Positions 23,596-31,419 of a stretch of DNA of 64,000 nucleotides are shown piece after piece. Every line of letters starts with the position of its first letter. The first letter of the stretch is position 1. The notes under the pieces are model-generated. The model searched no databases. It saw nothing but the letters and a program-made list of their open reading frames with translations, and had not been told where the DNA came from. The stretch comes from a virus. Where the stretch lies: positions 106,564 to 170,563 of the IMG/VR virus record IMGVR_UViG_3300043788_000040; one strand, written 5' to 3'. The translations under genes were made by a program, and so were the position numbers.

Positions 23596-24050
23596 GCAGG
23601 AAGGTCGGATTCACGGGCACGCACAAGGGCGCTCGTCTCGCCGAGCTTGAGGCGTTGTCGGAGAAACTGCAAGCCCTCAAGGAAGCGGGCTTTGACGAAT
23701 TCCACCACGGCATGTGCATCGGAGCCGACGAGCAAGCCGCCCGGATCGCGAAGGTGATCGGTTTCCGTGTGGTCGCCCATCCCGGCTTGGCGAAAGACCC
23801 AACGAACCTGATGTACCGCTCCGAGTGGGATGGAAACGACGAGGTGCGTGAGGCGAAGCCGTTCATTGAACGTGACCACGACATCGTGGACGAAACCGAG
23901 ATCATGCTCGCCACGCCTCTGACGCACGAAGAAACTATCCGATCTGGAACTTGGACAACGGTGCGCTACGCAAGGAAGCAGGGACGTGTGGAAGGAACCA
24001 CGCTGCACGTGATCAAACCAGCATGGGAACCGCCGAGGTGGGCACGATGA
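23592..24050 (+). CDS. SLOG-family (Rossmann-like) protein
   Basis: V-G-F-T-G-T-H-K-G at the N-terminus and H-H-G-M-C-I-G-A-D-E-Q-A-A are the two nucleotide-binding loops of the SLOG superfamily (DprA/LOG/YpsA relatives), which bind or process nucleotide derivatives. A later A-T-P-L and G-T-W-T-T-V-R-Y-A complete the fold. 152 aa, single domain. Ligand and role in the phage are unknown; modification or sensing of nucleotide signals is possible. Confidence 0.75.
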   Translation: MSRKVGFTGTHKGARLAELEALSEKLQALKEAGFDEFHHGMCIGADEQAARIAKVIGFRVVAHPGLAKDPTNLMYRSEWDGNDEVREAKPFIERDHDIVDETEIMLATPLTHEETIRSGTWTTVRYARKQGRVEGTTLHVIKPAWEPPRWAR

Positions 24051-24331
24051 GCATCAAGGAAAACCGATTCGGTGGAGTCATGATTGAGTACGGTGCGATC
24101 ACAGCGCTGTTTGAGGACATCCCAGCGTCCGAGGTCAGCGTCACGTCCGGCGCACAGTCGGCGTTTAATGCCGCTCGTGCCTTCATCAAAGAGATGGTCG
24201 CCAATCAGTGCAAGCTCGCCGGGTGCAAGTTGACCGGGCATCCCTACGGCGAGGGGGATGAACACTCGCACGAGTGCTGGTTCGGTATGAGGCGGGACTT
24301 CTACGCGGATAGGAACGCAAAACGTGGATAA
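24047..24331 (+). CDS. Small hypothetical protein (94 aa)
   Basis: The ATG overlaps the upstream stop. The C-terminal half holds C-K-L-A-G-C and H-S-H-E-C, likely a metal site. Overlaps the next gene by 8 bases. Confidence 0.65.
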   Translation: MSIKENRFGGVMIEYGAITALFEDIPASEVSVTSGAQSAFNAARAFIKEMVANQCKLAGCKLTGHPYGEGDEHSHECWFGMRRDFYADRNAKRG

Positions 24332-24725
24332 GGCTACTGAAGAAAAGCAGTGGGAACTCTGCGGCTTCTGCGGAGCGCAGAAGGTACCAGACCAGCGCAT
24401 CGTCGCCGAAGCCGGGGAAGAGTACGCCCGCCAGCATCAGTACTACGTCTGCCCCAACGCCGGGTGCAGCAAGCTCAACAAGCATTCCGAATGCCTGCGT
24501 ATGCCGTTCGTGGACGGGGCGTACTACCACGGGATTTGCCGCAACGCAAGAGTCGCCCGCTATGTGGCTGCGACCAACCGCTTCGTGTACATGCGCCAGA
24601 AGTTCGGCTCCGTCTTTCCAGAGGGTATCGGACACGCCGAGAACGACAACGGCTTTGACCTGTTCAAACCCTTCGGTCTGCTGGAAGCGCCGCCCTTTGA
24701 CATCCCGCAACTGACTGAGATTTGA
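24324..24725 (+). CDS. Zinc-ribbon protein (133 aa)
   Basis: GTG start. C-G-F-C, then C-P-N-A-G-C and C-L, and a further C-R, give one or two zinc ribbons in the first 75 residues, followed by an aromatic region. Unknown role. A GCTGTATACT promoter follows. Confidence 0.7.
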   Translation: MDKATEEKQWELCGFCGAQKVPDQRIVAEAGEEYARQHQYYVCPNAGCSKLNKHSECLRMPFVDGAYYHGICRNARVARYVAATNRFVYMRQKFGSVFPEGIGHAENDNGFDLFKPFGLLEAPPFDIPQLTEI

Positions 24726-24762
24726 CGACTTAAATCACTAGCCAAAACTCGTCTCTTGGCTG

Positions 24763-24768
24763 TATACT
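24763..24768 (+). promoter_or_regulatory. -10-like TATACT (GCTGTATACT type)
   Basis: GGCTGTATACTACGG lies 17 bases before the ATG at 24786, with CTGGAGG as ribosome-binding site between them. It heads the DUF6166/def/pnkp operon. Confidence 0.5.
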
Positions 24769-24785
24769 ACGGCTGGAGGCGACTC

Positions 24786-25202
24786 ATGTACATTGGGACA
24801 ATCGTCAACGACGGCGAGATCAAGGACGTTGACCGCTTCGTCGTCAACACCGTAACTGGCAAGAAGCTTGACCTGAATGCAAGTCTCAAGATCGTGAACC
24901 ACTCCCCCACGGGCTTTTGCTGGGGGTACGCAGGTTCGGGTCCAGCGCAACTCGCGCTCGCCATTATGCTTGACTACTTCAAGGGCGACCGTGAACGTGC
25001 CCTGTCGTTGTATCAAGATTTCAAGTTCAAGGTCATTGCCCGGCTTCCGATGGACAACGACTTCTCGCTCACCGACCGGGAAGTAGAGAACGCCATCACC
25101 GAGATTGACATTGCGAGGATGCGAGCATCCGAAGGCTCGCCCTCCCGAATCAAGGACGACCCCGACGAAATGGAAAGACTGATTCAACGGGATAGCCAGT
25201 AA
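24786..25202 (+). CDS. DUF6166-domain protein (138 aa)
   Basis: N-H-S-P-T-G-F-C-W-G-Y-A-G-S-G-P-A-Q-L-A-L-A-I is the hallmark of DUF6166, followed by L-Y-Q-D-F-K and V-I-A-R-L-P. The family occurs in bacteria and phages, with unknown function. It begins an operon that continues with peptide deformylase 2 bases later. Confidence 0.8.
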   Translation: MYIGTIVNDGEIKDVDRFVVNTVTGKKLDLNASLKIVNHSPTGFCWGYAGSGPAQLALAIMLDYFKGDRERALSLYQDFKFKVIARLPMDNDFSLTDREVENAITEIDIARMRASEGSPSRIKDDPDEMERLIQRDSQ

Positions 25203-25204
25203 CC

Positions 25205-25756
25205 ATGAGTAAGACGTTACCGCTGCGGTATTGGAATGACCCCATTTTGTCCGTGATCTGTGATAAGATCGGGGACGGCGAATTCGGCTCGCAGCTTGAG
25301 GAATTCGGGCGGGAACTCGTCACCACCATGACCGCAAAGAACGGCATCGGGCTGGCGGCACCGCAGGTCGGCGTGGCGAAGCGTATGTTCGCCATGGGAT
25401 TCCCCGATCACCGGGAAAAAGACCCGATTGTAGTTTGCAATCCGATGCTGGTTCTGAACGGCGGGACGACAGCGGAACGTGAAGGTTGCCTCTCGCTGCC
25501 GAATGTCTACCAGCAGGTGTACCGAGCGGCGGGTGCCACGATGCAGTACCAAGACCCGACCGGGAAGCACTTTGAGATGCTGCTGACCACGGCTTGGGAT
25601 GCGAGAGTTGCGCAGCACGAATTTGACCATTTGAACGGCATCATGTTCTTTGACTTCAAGGACAAGCGCCCGGAACCTTGGGGCGCAAGAATGAGTAAGC
25701 AGATGAGCAAGACAGTCCTTCGGGAGTGGGAGAAAATGAAGCAGAAGGGATTTTGA
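25205..25756 (+). CDS. def: Peptide deformylase
   Basis: 183 aa with all three catalytic motifs: G47-I-G-L-A-A-P-Q, E93-G-C-L-S-L-P, and H138-E-F-D-H. Cys95 and the two His residues bind the metal and Glu139 is the general acid/base. The enzyme removes the formyl group from new proteins. Phage copies are known in cyanophages and other large phages and may keep phage proteins maturing when host supply is limiting. The C-terminal helix (K-Q-M-S-K-T-V-L-R-E-W) is longer than in minimal phage forms. Confidence 0.95.
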   Translation: MSKTLPLRYWNDPILSVICDKIGDGEFGSQLEEFGRELVTTMTAKNGIGLAAPQVGVAKRMFAMGFPDHREKDPIVVCNPMLVLNGGTTAEREGCLSLPNVYQQVYRAAGATMQYQDPTGKHFEMLLTTAWDARVAQHEFDHLNGIMFFDFKDKRPEPWGARMSKQMSKTVLREWEKMKQKGF

Positions 25757-25757
25757 T

Positions 25758-25955
25758 ATGGCAACAACCGACTTAGACGGCACGAACCTGATGCTCCTGC
25801 GTGAGGGTACACTGGTGACTCTTGTCCTCGGGGACAAAAGCTACATGGGCACGCTCAAGATGCGCAAGACAGAGTCTCAGGAAAGCTGGTACATCTCGCT
25901 GGCGGACGGCGGTGAGATTGAGATTCACAAGCGTGAGGGTACGGCAACCGCATGA
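25758..25955 (+). CDS. Small beta-rich protein (65 aa)
   Basis: ATG directly after the def stop. L-V-T-L-V-L-G-D-K-S-Y-M-G-T-L and I-S-L-A-D-G-G-E-I-E-I resemble an SH3-like barrel. Overlaps the next start (ATGA). No family recognised. Confidence 0.65.
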   Translation: MATTDLDGTNLMLLREGTLVTLVLGDKSYMGTLKMRKTESQESWYISLADGGEIEIHKREGTATA

Positions 25956-26134
25956 TCACAGGCACGCTTGATCTACCGAAAATGGATGGAATGGAAGTTC
26001 GCCCCGGAGTTGTGCTGATCGGAGAGCCGACGCCGATGCCCGGCAGCGACAAGCTGCGGTGCTTGGCGAATGTTTTGGGTGCTTTGTGCGTTGTGGAACT
26101 GAGCCTCAAATTTAAGGACAAGGCAGCGGAATGA
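25952..26134 (+). CDS. Small hypothetical protein (60 aa)
   Basis: MITGTLDLPKMDGMEVRPG... is a compact hydrophobic/polar mix with one cysteine pair. It is coupled by 4-base overlaps to genes on both sides, inside the def-pnkp operon. Confidence 0.6.
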   Translation: MITGTLDLPKMDGMEVRPGVVLIGEPTPMPGSDKLRCLANVLGALCVVELSLKFKDKAAE

Positions 26135-27258
26135 AGAACGAATTCACAGAACAGCGATTTGACTACTCGCAGGGACGTCCCAACGCCCCGGAGTTGACCA
26201 TCACTGTCGGTCTGTCCGGCTGTGGTAAGTCCACGTGGGCGAAGCAGGAAGTAACCCGGAACCGTGGCGACATCGTGCGCCTGAACCGTGACGATATGCG
26301 CAAGATGCTGTTCGCTGACGTGCCGTGGAACTCGTTCAACGAGAACCTCGTGCGCAACTGGCAGCAGGAAGGCGCTCGTCAGGCGCTCCAGATGGGCAAG
26401 AACGTGATCATTGACGACACCAACTGCGTCCGGCGCACCCGGCAGGGTTGGGAAGAGTTTGCACAGAAGAACTTTGTCAAGCTGCGCATCGTGACGTTCA
26501 ACACGGACTTCAAGGTCTGCGTTGAGCGTGACAAGGGACGTGGAGTGATTTGCACCGCATGCGGCAAGGCTAACGGCGTAATGGTCGGTGAGGGCGTGAT
26601 CGCAAAGCAGCGGAAGGATTTGGGTGACAACAAGGTGAAGGACAAGACTCCAAAGGTTTACAAGCTGACTCGTCCGTTCTTTGAGCGTACTGAGTACCTC
26701 AAGAACGGCGGGTGGGTCACCCGTCTGCCCAACGCCAAGTGGGTGTTGGTGGACGTGGACGGCACGCTGGCGACCTTCACAGCCAAGGACGGCACCTCGC
26801 TTCGGGGTCCGTTTGAAGAGCACAAGGTGCTCGTTGACGAACTCATAGAGTCCGTCGCCGAGATGGTTCGGTCGCTGTACCCGACTCATAACGTCTGCAT
26901 AATGTCCGGTCGCCACGACTTCTGCGGCGACGACACCTGCGACTGGCTGGAGATGAACGCTGTCCCGTTTGACCACATACTGATGCGATACAGTGGGGAC
27001 AACCGCTCCGACGCTGTCGTCAAGCAGGAGTTGCTGGACGAACTCACTGCCGTGATAGGCAAGGACAACGTGGCGTTCGTGATAGACGACCGCCCACGTG
27101 TCTGCGACATGTGGAGGGGCAACGGTCTCACGGTGAAGCAGGTTTACGCCGGAGAGGTCTTGGAGAACCCGACCGTCAAGCACGCAGACGGCTGCGCCTA
27201 CGAGAATCAGAAGGGTTACAGGCGTTGCCCCGATTGCGGAGCATTGGAGTATTTTTGA
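26131..27258 (+). CDS. pseT: Polynucleotide 5'-kinase/3'-phosphatase
   Basis: 375 aa. N-terminal kinase: Walker A G27-L-S-G-C-G-K-S-T, R-L-N-R-D-D-M-R, I-I-D-D-T-N. C-terminal HAD phosphatase: D208-V-D-G-T, S-G-R and F-V-I-D-D-R-P. This is the T4 Pnkp domain order, longer than T4's 301 aa. The extra parts are an insert with C-T-A-C-G (~141) after the kinase and a C-terminal zinc ribbon (D-G-C ... R-C-P-D-C). It heals RNA or DNA ends (5'-OH to 5'-phosphate, removal of 2',3'-cyclic or 3'-phosphate) before ligation. The Rnl1-type ligase at 29973 is its expected partner, as in T4 tRNA repair. Confidence 0.93.
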   Translation: MKNEFTEQRFDYSQGRPNAPELTITVGLSGCGKSTWAKQEVTRNRGDIVRLNRDDMRKMLFADVPWNSFNENLVRNWQQEGARQALQMGKNVIIDDTNCVRRTRQGWEEFAQKNFVKLRIVTFNTDFKVCVERDKGRGVICTACGKANGVMVGEGVIAKQRKDLGDNKVKDKTPKVYKLTRPFFERTEYLKNGGWVTRLPNAKWVLVDVDGTLATFTAKDGTSLRGPFEEHKVLVDELIESVAEMVRSLYPTHNVCIMSGRHDFCGDDTCDWLEMNAVPFDHILMRYSGDNRSDAVVKQELLDELTAVIGKDNVAFVIDDRPRVCDMWRGNGLTVKQVYAGEVLENPTVKHADGCAYENQKGYRRCPDCGALEYF

Positions 27259-27512
27259 TGATCCCTTACGGCGGTCCCGTCATTAAACCTCCGGTGCAGC
27301 GGGTAGACCCGCCGTCCCCGAGGGAGCGGCGACAGACGCAAAGGCTATTGCTTCTGTGTGTGTTGTTCGCAGCGGGTTTGTATCTTCTGCTGGTCGGCTT
27401 TGGCGAGGATGGCTTCAACGAATCCTTCGTCCAGTCGTACCAGCACTACCTCGCCAGCATAGGATTTTTTGCAGCTTGGCTGGCGGTTAAAATATGCTGG
27501 ACGAAAGAGTAG
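27258..27512 (+). CDS. Small membrane protein (84 aa)
   Basis: The start overlaps the pnkp stop (TGATG). Two hydrophobic helices, ~30-48 (LLLLCVLFAAGLYLLLVGF) and ~64-80. N-terminus Pro-rich. No family recognised. Confidence 0.65.
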   Translation: MIPYGGPVIKPPVQRVDPPSPRERRQTQRLLLLCVLFAAGLYLLLVGFGEDGFNESFVQSYQHYLASIGFFAAWLAVKICWTKE

Positions 27513-27516
27513 TCTG

Positions 27517-27741
27517 ATGACCCTGAAAGAGATCGTCAAGGACAACAACAAGGCGCTGTTCTCCCACTACCGTGACGGGAACTTCTTCTACGTCGTGGAA
27601 GTGGGAGGCAAGCGCTACAGCTTCCCCATCTCGCTTGAGGAAGCCAAGGGCGCTACGCTGTTCGCCGAGTTCAAGGCGATCACGCTCATGCGCTGGATTC
27701 GCAAGGCGCTTGAAGCCAAAACATTCCAACTGGCGAGGTAA
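27517..27741 (+). CDS. Small hypothetical protein (74 aa)
   Basis: MTLKEIVKDNNK... has a G-N-F-F-Y-V-V-E-V-G-G-K-R-Y-S-F-P-I-S strand pair followed by helices ending W-I-R-K-A-L-E. The start lies 4 bases after the upstream stop. No family recognised. Confidence 0.65.
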   Translation: MTLKEIVKDNNKALFSHYRDGNFFYVVEVGGKRYSFPISLEEAKGATLFAEFKAITLMRWIRKALEAKTFQLAR

Positions 27742-27745
27742 CCGC

Positions 27746-27931
27746 ATGTCCGAGATTGCCGACATCAAGCAGAGGCGGGAAGTGGTAGAAGCTAGCTTGG
27801 AACTCAACGGATACGTTGAGGACTTGCGCAACAAATTCAAACTGTCGCCGTTGCAGATAGTGGTATTGCTGCAAGAACAGGCGCAGATTTACCTCAAGGC
27901 AGTGGCACGGAGGGCACTTGGAAAACGTTAA
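27746..27931 (+). CDS. Small helical protein (61 aa)
   Basis: All-helical, with S-P-L-Q-I-V-V-L-L-Q-E-Q-A-Q in the second half; could pack as a dimeric bundle. Starts 4 bases after the previous stop and overlaps the next gene by 14 bases. Confidence 0.6.
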   Translation: MSEIADIKQRREVVEASLELNGYVEDLRNKFKLSPLQIVVLLQEQAQIYLKAVARRALGKR

Positions 27932-28316
27932 AGCCCCAGCGCCGAAGGTCTTCTACTTCGGCTGCATGGGAGGAAAAGGGCACCGCCTGTACGACGCTGA
28001 CGGCGAGGACATGCGCCGCATCGTCACGACCCCATGGGGGAACCAGATTGACGGCATGCTCGCGCCGGACGGTCTCGTCCTACGGAAAGTCGGCGAGGGC
28101 GAAAGGATGCAGCCAGAGGGCAGGGCGCTCCTGCACCACAAGGAGGGCTGGACGGCGATAGGCTTTTGGGACAGGAGTGGCGATCAGCGCTTCAATTCCA
28201 ACAGCAACTTCCTCGTGCGAGGCACATACACGTTTGACGAGATGCTGGCGCTGGCGAAGGCTCAGTTTCCCGGCATTTTCGCTACGATCAAATTTCCAAT
28301 CACTGAAATCAAGTAG
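27918..28316 (+). CDS. Hypothetical protein (132 aa)
   Basis: TTG start just after GGAGGG; no better start in frame. F-Y-F-G-C-M-G-G-K-G-H-R-L-Y begins the domain, and D-G-M-L-A-P-D-G and a C-terminal Y-T-F-D-E-M-L follow. Soluble, unassigned. Confidence 0.65.
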   Translation: MENVKAPAPKVFYFGCMGGKGHRLYDADGEDMRRIVTTPWGNQIDGMLAPDGLVLRKVGEGERMQPEGRALLHHKEGWTAIGFWDRSGDQRFNSNSNFLVRGTYTFDEMLALAKAQFPGIFATIKFPITEIK

Positions 28317-28375
28317 ACTTCAGTTCTTGCTTGTGGTAACTTGGGGATAAGTCAGGTGTGGAGAAAAGGTGTTCT

Positions 28376-29173
28376 ATGAAACGAGCTATTTTAGCTGCGT
28401 TCGCAGTTATGTTTTTGTGTGCGTCTGTTGGTAAGGCACAAGCCATTCCAGCAGCAACGTCCATTTACGATGAGCATTTCCGCTTCCTCACTGGCGTCAG
28501 TGGCGGGGGCGATCTCGGCAACTTGTTCCTGTCTTTGAACGCGGGTATGGAGATTCCGGTCACGAGGCGGTTTGAGATTGATCTCGGAGACGGGTTCTCT
28601 CCGGTGTTTCATGTGAATGGCATCGTCATCCCTTTCGAGCAGCACATTAACCTCGGCACGGGATCGGCGAACATTGCCAGCGGCGGCGTACTTGTCTGGG
28701 TCTCGCCGGGCAGGAGTCTTGGATTGAGTGGCGGCGTTGACTACTCGTCCTACAGCGTGAACATCCACAAGGGCAGCTATTACGCTCACGGCGACTTGGT
28801 GTGGCGCAAGATTGCATGGGGGATGCCGACACGATTCAATTTCGGCTACTTCCAGCAGTTCAACAACGGAATCGCGTGCGGCACCATCGCGGCGTGCTCT
28901 CTACCCGGTGCTAACGGCACCGAGACAGACCACGTGCAGGGCGGTGAGTTCGGTCTGACAACTCGCATGGGAGCCGTTGGACCGACCGTAATCAGGATGA
29001 CGTTCAGCACCAACGTGGCGCACCTACTGACACAGGGCAACCAAGCCTGCGATGGGAGCCTCGGCGTCTTCATCCCGTCTTGCAAGCGCGGCAGCACGGT
29101 GGGCGGTGGCGCAACAATGGGAGTCAGCTTTGAGTTCCCACGTCATCGTGGAGACGAATACAAAGCGTTCTAA
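28376..29173 (+). CDS. Secreted beta-barrel-like outer-membrane protein
   Basis: 265 aa. Signal peptide (MKRAILAAFAVMFLCASVGKAQA), then repeated amphipathic strands rich in Gly and aromatic residues (F-S-P-V-F-H-V-N-G, S-L-G-L-S-G-G-V-D-Y-S-S-Y). It ends with a strand close to an aromatic residue (V-S-F-E-F-P ... Y-K-A-F), as in barrel proteins recognised by the Bam machinery. A cysteine pair (~170/176) may form a disulfide. A phage-coded barrel could change the host surface, for example to block superinfection; that is inference. No clear Shine-Dalgarno; GGTGTGGAG lies 18 bases upstream. Confidence 0.7.
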   Translation: MKRAILAAFAVMFLCASVGKAQAIPAATSIYDEHFRFLTGVSGGGDLGNLFLSLNAGMEIPVTRRFEIDLGDGFSPVFHVNGIVIPFEQHINLGTGSANIASGGVLVWVSPGRSLGLSGGVDYSSYSVNIHKGSYYAHGDLVWRKIAWGMPTRFNFGYFQQFNNGIACGTIAACSLPGANGTETDHVQGGEFGLTTRMGAVGPTVIRMTFSTNVAHLLTQGNQACDGSLGVFIPSCKRGSTVGGGATMGVSFEFPRHRGDEYKAF

Positions 29174-29236
29174 CCCCGCTCTAGCGGACGAGTGCGCCGG
29201 GGAGAGAAAGTTCTTCCCGGCGTTTTCTTTTTGGTG

Positions 29237-29242
29237 TACTAT
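29237..29242 (+). promoter_or_regulatory. -10-like TACTAT, probable leaderless start
   Basis: GGTGTACTAT, ACGAAC, then ATG at 29249, with no Shine-Dalgarno. Confidence 0.4.
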
Positions 29243-29248
29243 ACGAAC

Positions 29249-29365
29249 ATGTGCGAAGTGTGCGTTGCAGGAGCAGCGGCCGTGTTGGTGGGCTGGCGGT
29301 ACTATCGCTGGCATGTGATTGAGTTTTGCAGGAGGGCAGGATTATGGCTCCTAAAAAGAAAATAG
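29249..29365 (+). CDS. Very small membrane-like protein (38 aa)
   Basis: MCEVCVAGAAAVLVGWRYYRW... has a short hydrophobic stretch and a basic end (LLKRK). It overlaps the next gene by 22 bases and its end contains that gene's AGGAGG. A promoter hexamer sits 6 bases upstream. It could be a real microprotein or a coupling leader. Confidence 0.4.
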   Translation: MCEVCVAGAAAVLVGWRYYRWHVIEFCRRAGLWLLKRK

Positions 29366-29931
29366 TGCCCAACAAAGACGTAGAGAAAGCCAAAGGCGAG
29401 ATTGGCGATGCCGCTCGTGCTGTCGGCAAGGCGGCAGAGGCTCTGCGGAAGCAGCCTGTCCTTACCGTGACAGACCAGTACGGCAATCCGTGGGAGCAGG
29501 TCGTTGAAGACGTTGACGCCTTGGATCAGGAATTCGGCGAAGAAGAAGTTCTTCAAAAAGAGAGCTTCATGGATTTCTTGCAAAAGAAGCTCAAAAGTGG
29601 TGACACCGAGGTGCGTGTGATGCAGATCGGACCAAGAGGTGAGCTAATTGATGTCTCAGACAAAATCAAGGCGGGAGACCTTAAACCCGAGGACATCACT
29701 AGCATCCGAGACGAGGATAACGGGAGGACTATGCCCCTCGGTCGGAACCGACAGAATCGCGAGGCGGCCATGAGGCTCCTGCAAGAAATGGTAAGCGGTC
29801 TGCAACCACCGCAACGACCGAGCCTAGATGGCTGGAAACCAAGACCAGTAAAGGGTAAATCGGAGTCAATTCGAAGAATGGAACTGATCTTAGAAGATAG
29901 TGACAAAATCCTAGAACACTGGAAAAAATGA
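29344..29931 (+). CDS. Helical hypothetical protein (195 aa)
   Basis: ATG 29344 after AGGAGGGCAGG. A basic start (MAPKKKIVPNK), an Ala-rich helix, a central acidic stretch (E-F-G-E-E-E-V) and a basic C-terminal third. Hydrophilic, no Cys or Trp cluster. Function unknown. Confidence 0.7.
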   Translation: MAPKKKIVPNKDVEKAKGEIGDAARAVGKAAEALRKQPVLTVTDQYGNPWEQVVEDVDALDQEFGEEEVLQKESFMDFLQKKLKSGDTEVRVMQIGPRGELIDVSDKIKAGDLKPEDITSIRDEDNGRTMPLGRNRQNREAAMRLLQEMVSGLQPPQRPSLDGWKPRPVKGKSESIRRMELILEDSDKILEHWKK

Positions 29932-29942
29932 CCCCTCCTCGG

Positions 29943-29962
29943 TATTAGACCCGAGAGGGTCT
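29943..29962 (+). promoter_or_regulatory. TATTAG with GNRA hairpin before the RNA ligase
   Basis: TATTAG (29943-29948) overlaps AGACCC-GAGA-GGGTCT (29947-29962), a perfect 6-bp hairpin. The ligase ATG is at 29973 and lacks a good Shine-Dalgarno. The dyad could be an operator or an mRNA 5' hairpin. Confidence 0.45.
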
Positions 29963-29972
29963 GGTACCGAAA

Positions 29973-31085
29973 ATGATACTCCTCAAGAACATTCTGCCTT
30001 ACGACTTGTTCAAGCGCATGCTTGACGAGGGATACATCCGTTCACAGGTACACCCCCTCTATCCCGAGTTGGTGATCTTCAACTACACCGAGGCGGCGCA
30101 GTTTGACCGCCTGTGGAATGAGGCGACCAACGTGTGCCGTGGCTTGATCGTGCGGCTCGCGAACGGCGTGCTTGACGGCGATGCCGAGGTCGTGGCTCGT
30201 CCGTTCAACAAGTTCCACAACCTGAACACTGCCTACGTGCCGGAGACGATGGAAGAGAACTTGCCGAACGAGGCTCCGCTCGTGACCACGAAGATGGACG
30301 GTTCCATGGGGATCATCTACGAGTACGACGACAAGGCGTGGGTGGCGACTCGTGGATCGTTTGACTCGGATCAGGCTCGCCGGGCGACGGCGTGGTATCG
30401 TCAGCACGCGGCGATGTTGCCGCAGGGTTGGCCGGACGGCGTTACGCCCGTGTGCGAGATCATCTACCCGGAGAACCGGATCGTCGTTGACTACGACTTT
30501 GAGGGGCTTGTCCTGCTCTCAATCATAGACAACGAGACTGGGAAGGAGTTGTCGCGCTTTGATGTTGAAATGTGGGGTGCGATCAACACGCTCCAGGTTG
30601 TCACAAAGTTTGACAAGTCACTCGCTGAGTGCGCAGCCGAGAACACGCTGAACGAGGAGGGGTATGTCCTGACCTACTCCAACGGCGTGAAGGTCAAGGT
30701 GAAGTTTGCGGAGTATGTCCGGCTCCACCGTGTCCTCACTGGGCTGAATCCGAAGGCGATCTGGGAGATGCTTGCCCAGAACGGCGGCGAGGCAGTTGAC
30801 GCAATCCTCGCAGACCCGAAGATGCCGACCACTTTCATCTCGTGGTTCAAGGGATGGGTGGATCAGCTTCGGGGGAAGTATGCGGAGATTGAGCGTGAGG
30901 CGCTGGCTATTTTCGCAGCACGTCCGCAGTCGTCTGTCCGCAAGGATCAGGCACTCTACTTCAAGCAGACACCGCTGCACATGTCGCTCCTGTTTGCAAT
31001 GCTGGACGGCAAGAACTACGCCGGAATCATCTGGGACAGGATCGCACCGAAGGGTAACCAGACGTTCAAGAAGGATGGGGAGTAA
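29973..31085 (+). CDS. rnlA: T4 Rnl1-type RNA ligase
   Basis: 370 aa, near T4 RNA ligase 1 (374). Motif I is T-T-K107-M-D-G-S (Lys is adenylated). An upstream C-R-G-L-I, then E162-I-I-Y-P-E-N-R-I-V (III/IIIa), E-G-Y-V-L (~229, IV) and K-V-K-F-A-E-Y (~241-247, V) complete the nucleotidyltransferase set. A C-terminal helical domain (~255-370) corresponds to the tRNA-specific domain of Rnl1. It seals 3'-OH to 5'-phosphate RNA ends, classically in anticodon loops cut by host nucleases, and would act after the kinase/phosphatase at 26131. Pronounced codon bias suggests good expression. Confidence 0.95.
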   Translation: MILLKNILPYDLFKRMLDEGYIRSQVHPLYPELVIFNYTEAAQFDRLWNEATNVCRGLIVRLANGVLDGDAEVVARPFNKFHNLNTAYVPETMEENLPNEAPLVTTKMDGSMGIIYEYDDKAWVATRGSFDSDQARRATAWYRQHAAMLPQGWPDGVTPVCEIIYPENRIVVDYDFEGLVLLSIIDNETGKELSRFDVEMWGAINTLQVVTKFDKSLAECAAENTLNEEGYVLTYSNGVKVKVKFAEYVRLHRVLTGLNPKAIWEMLAQNGGEAVDAILADPKMPTTFISWFKGWVDQLRGKYAEIEREALAIFAARPQSSVRKDQALYFKQTPLHMSLLFAMLDGKNYAGIIWDRIAPKGNQTFKKDGE

Positions 31086-31136
31086 CCTACTGATTTTAAG
31101 GTGGTTATTCCCTAGCCTTTTTGGCGGACTCCGCTG

Positions 31137-31142
31137 TATACT
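31137..31142 (+). promoter_or_regulatory. -10-like TATACT (GCTGTATACT type)
   Basis: CCGCTGTATACTACTGG precedes a leader of ~112 bases to the ATG at 31261. Confidence 0.5.
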
Positions 31143-31148
31143 ACTGGT

Positions 31149-31260
31149 GGAGGCAACAGCCTCAAAAGTTTCGGCGGGGCGTTCCGTGGCGTAACTGAAA
31201 GGGCGGCTCGAAAAGTCTTGGCACTGCGACCAAGGCCCCAAAGTTTGAGCAAGGCAAACC
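31149..31260 (+). promoter_or_regulatory. Structured leader of the cca operon
   Basis: Hairpins GAGGC-AACA-GCCTC (31150-31163) and CTTGG-N8-CCAAG (near 31215-31235) and possible GGGGC/GCCCC long-range pairing lie between the promoter and a 52-codon gene. AAAGTTT occurs twice, flanking the region. No known riboswitch is recognised. Confidence 0.4.
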
Positions 31261-31419
31261 ATGATGAACTTCTGCACAGCCTGCCAGAAACCGTACGACG
31301 AAGAAACGCCGTGCGACTGCGACGCGGCTGGGCTGCAACCTGTTCCGGCGTTCACTCAATGGTTTGAAGATCAAGAAGACATTGACTTCAAAGATTCACG
31401 AAGAATCAACAATGACTGA
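31261..31419 (+). CDS. Small Cys-rich protein (52 aa)
   Basis: MMNFCTACQKPYDEE... with C-x2-C and C-D-C, a probable zinc knuckle, and an acidic tail. AAGG precedes the ATG. Its end overlaps the cca start by 8 bases, so translation is coupled. Confidence 0.6.
   Translation: MMNFCTACQKPYDEETPCDCDAAGLQPVPAFTQWFEDQEDIDFKDSRRINND

Noticed and set aside
25855-27183. Minus-strand frame of 442 codons
   Set aside because: Antisense shadow of the polynucleotide kinase-phosphatase, whose motifs are complete on the plus strand.
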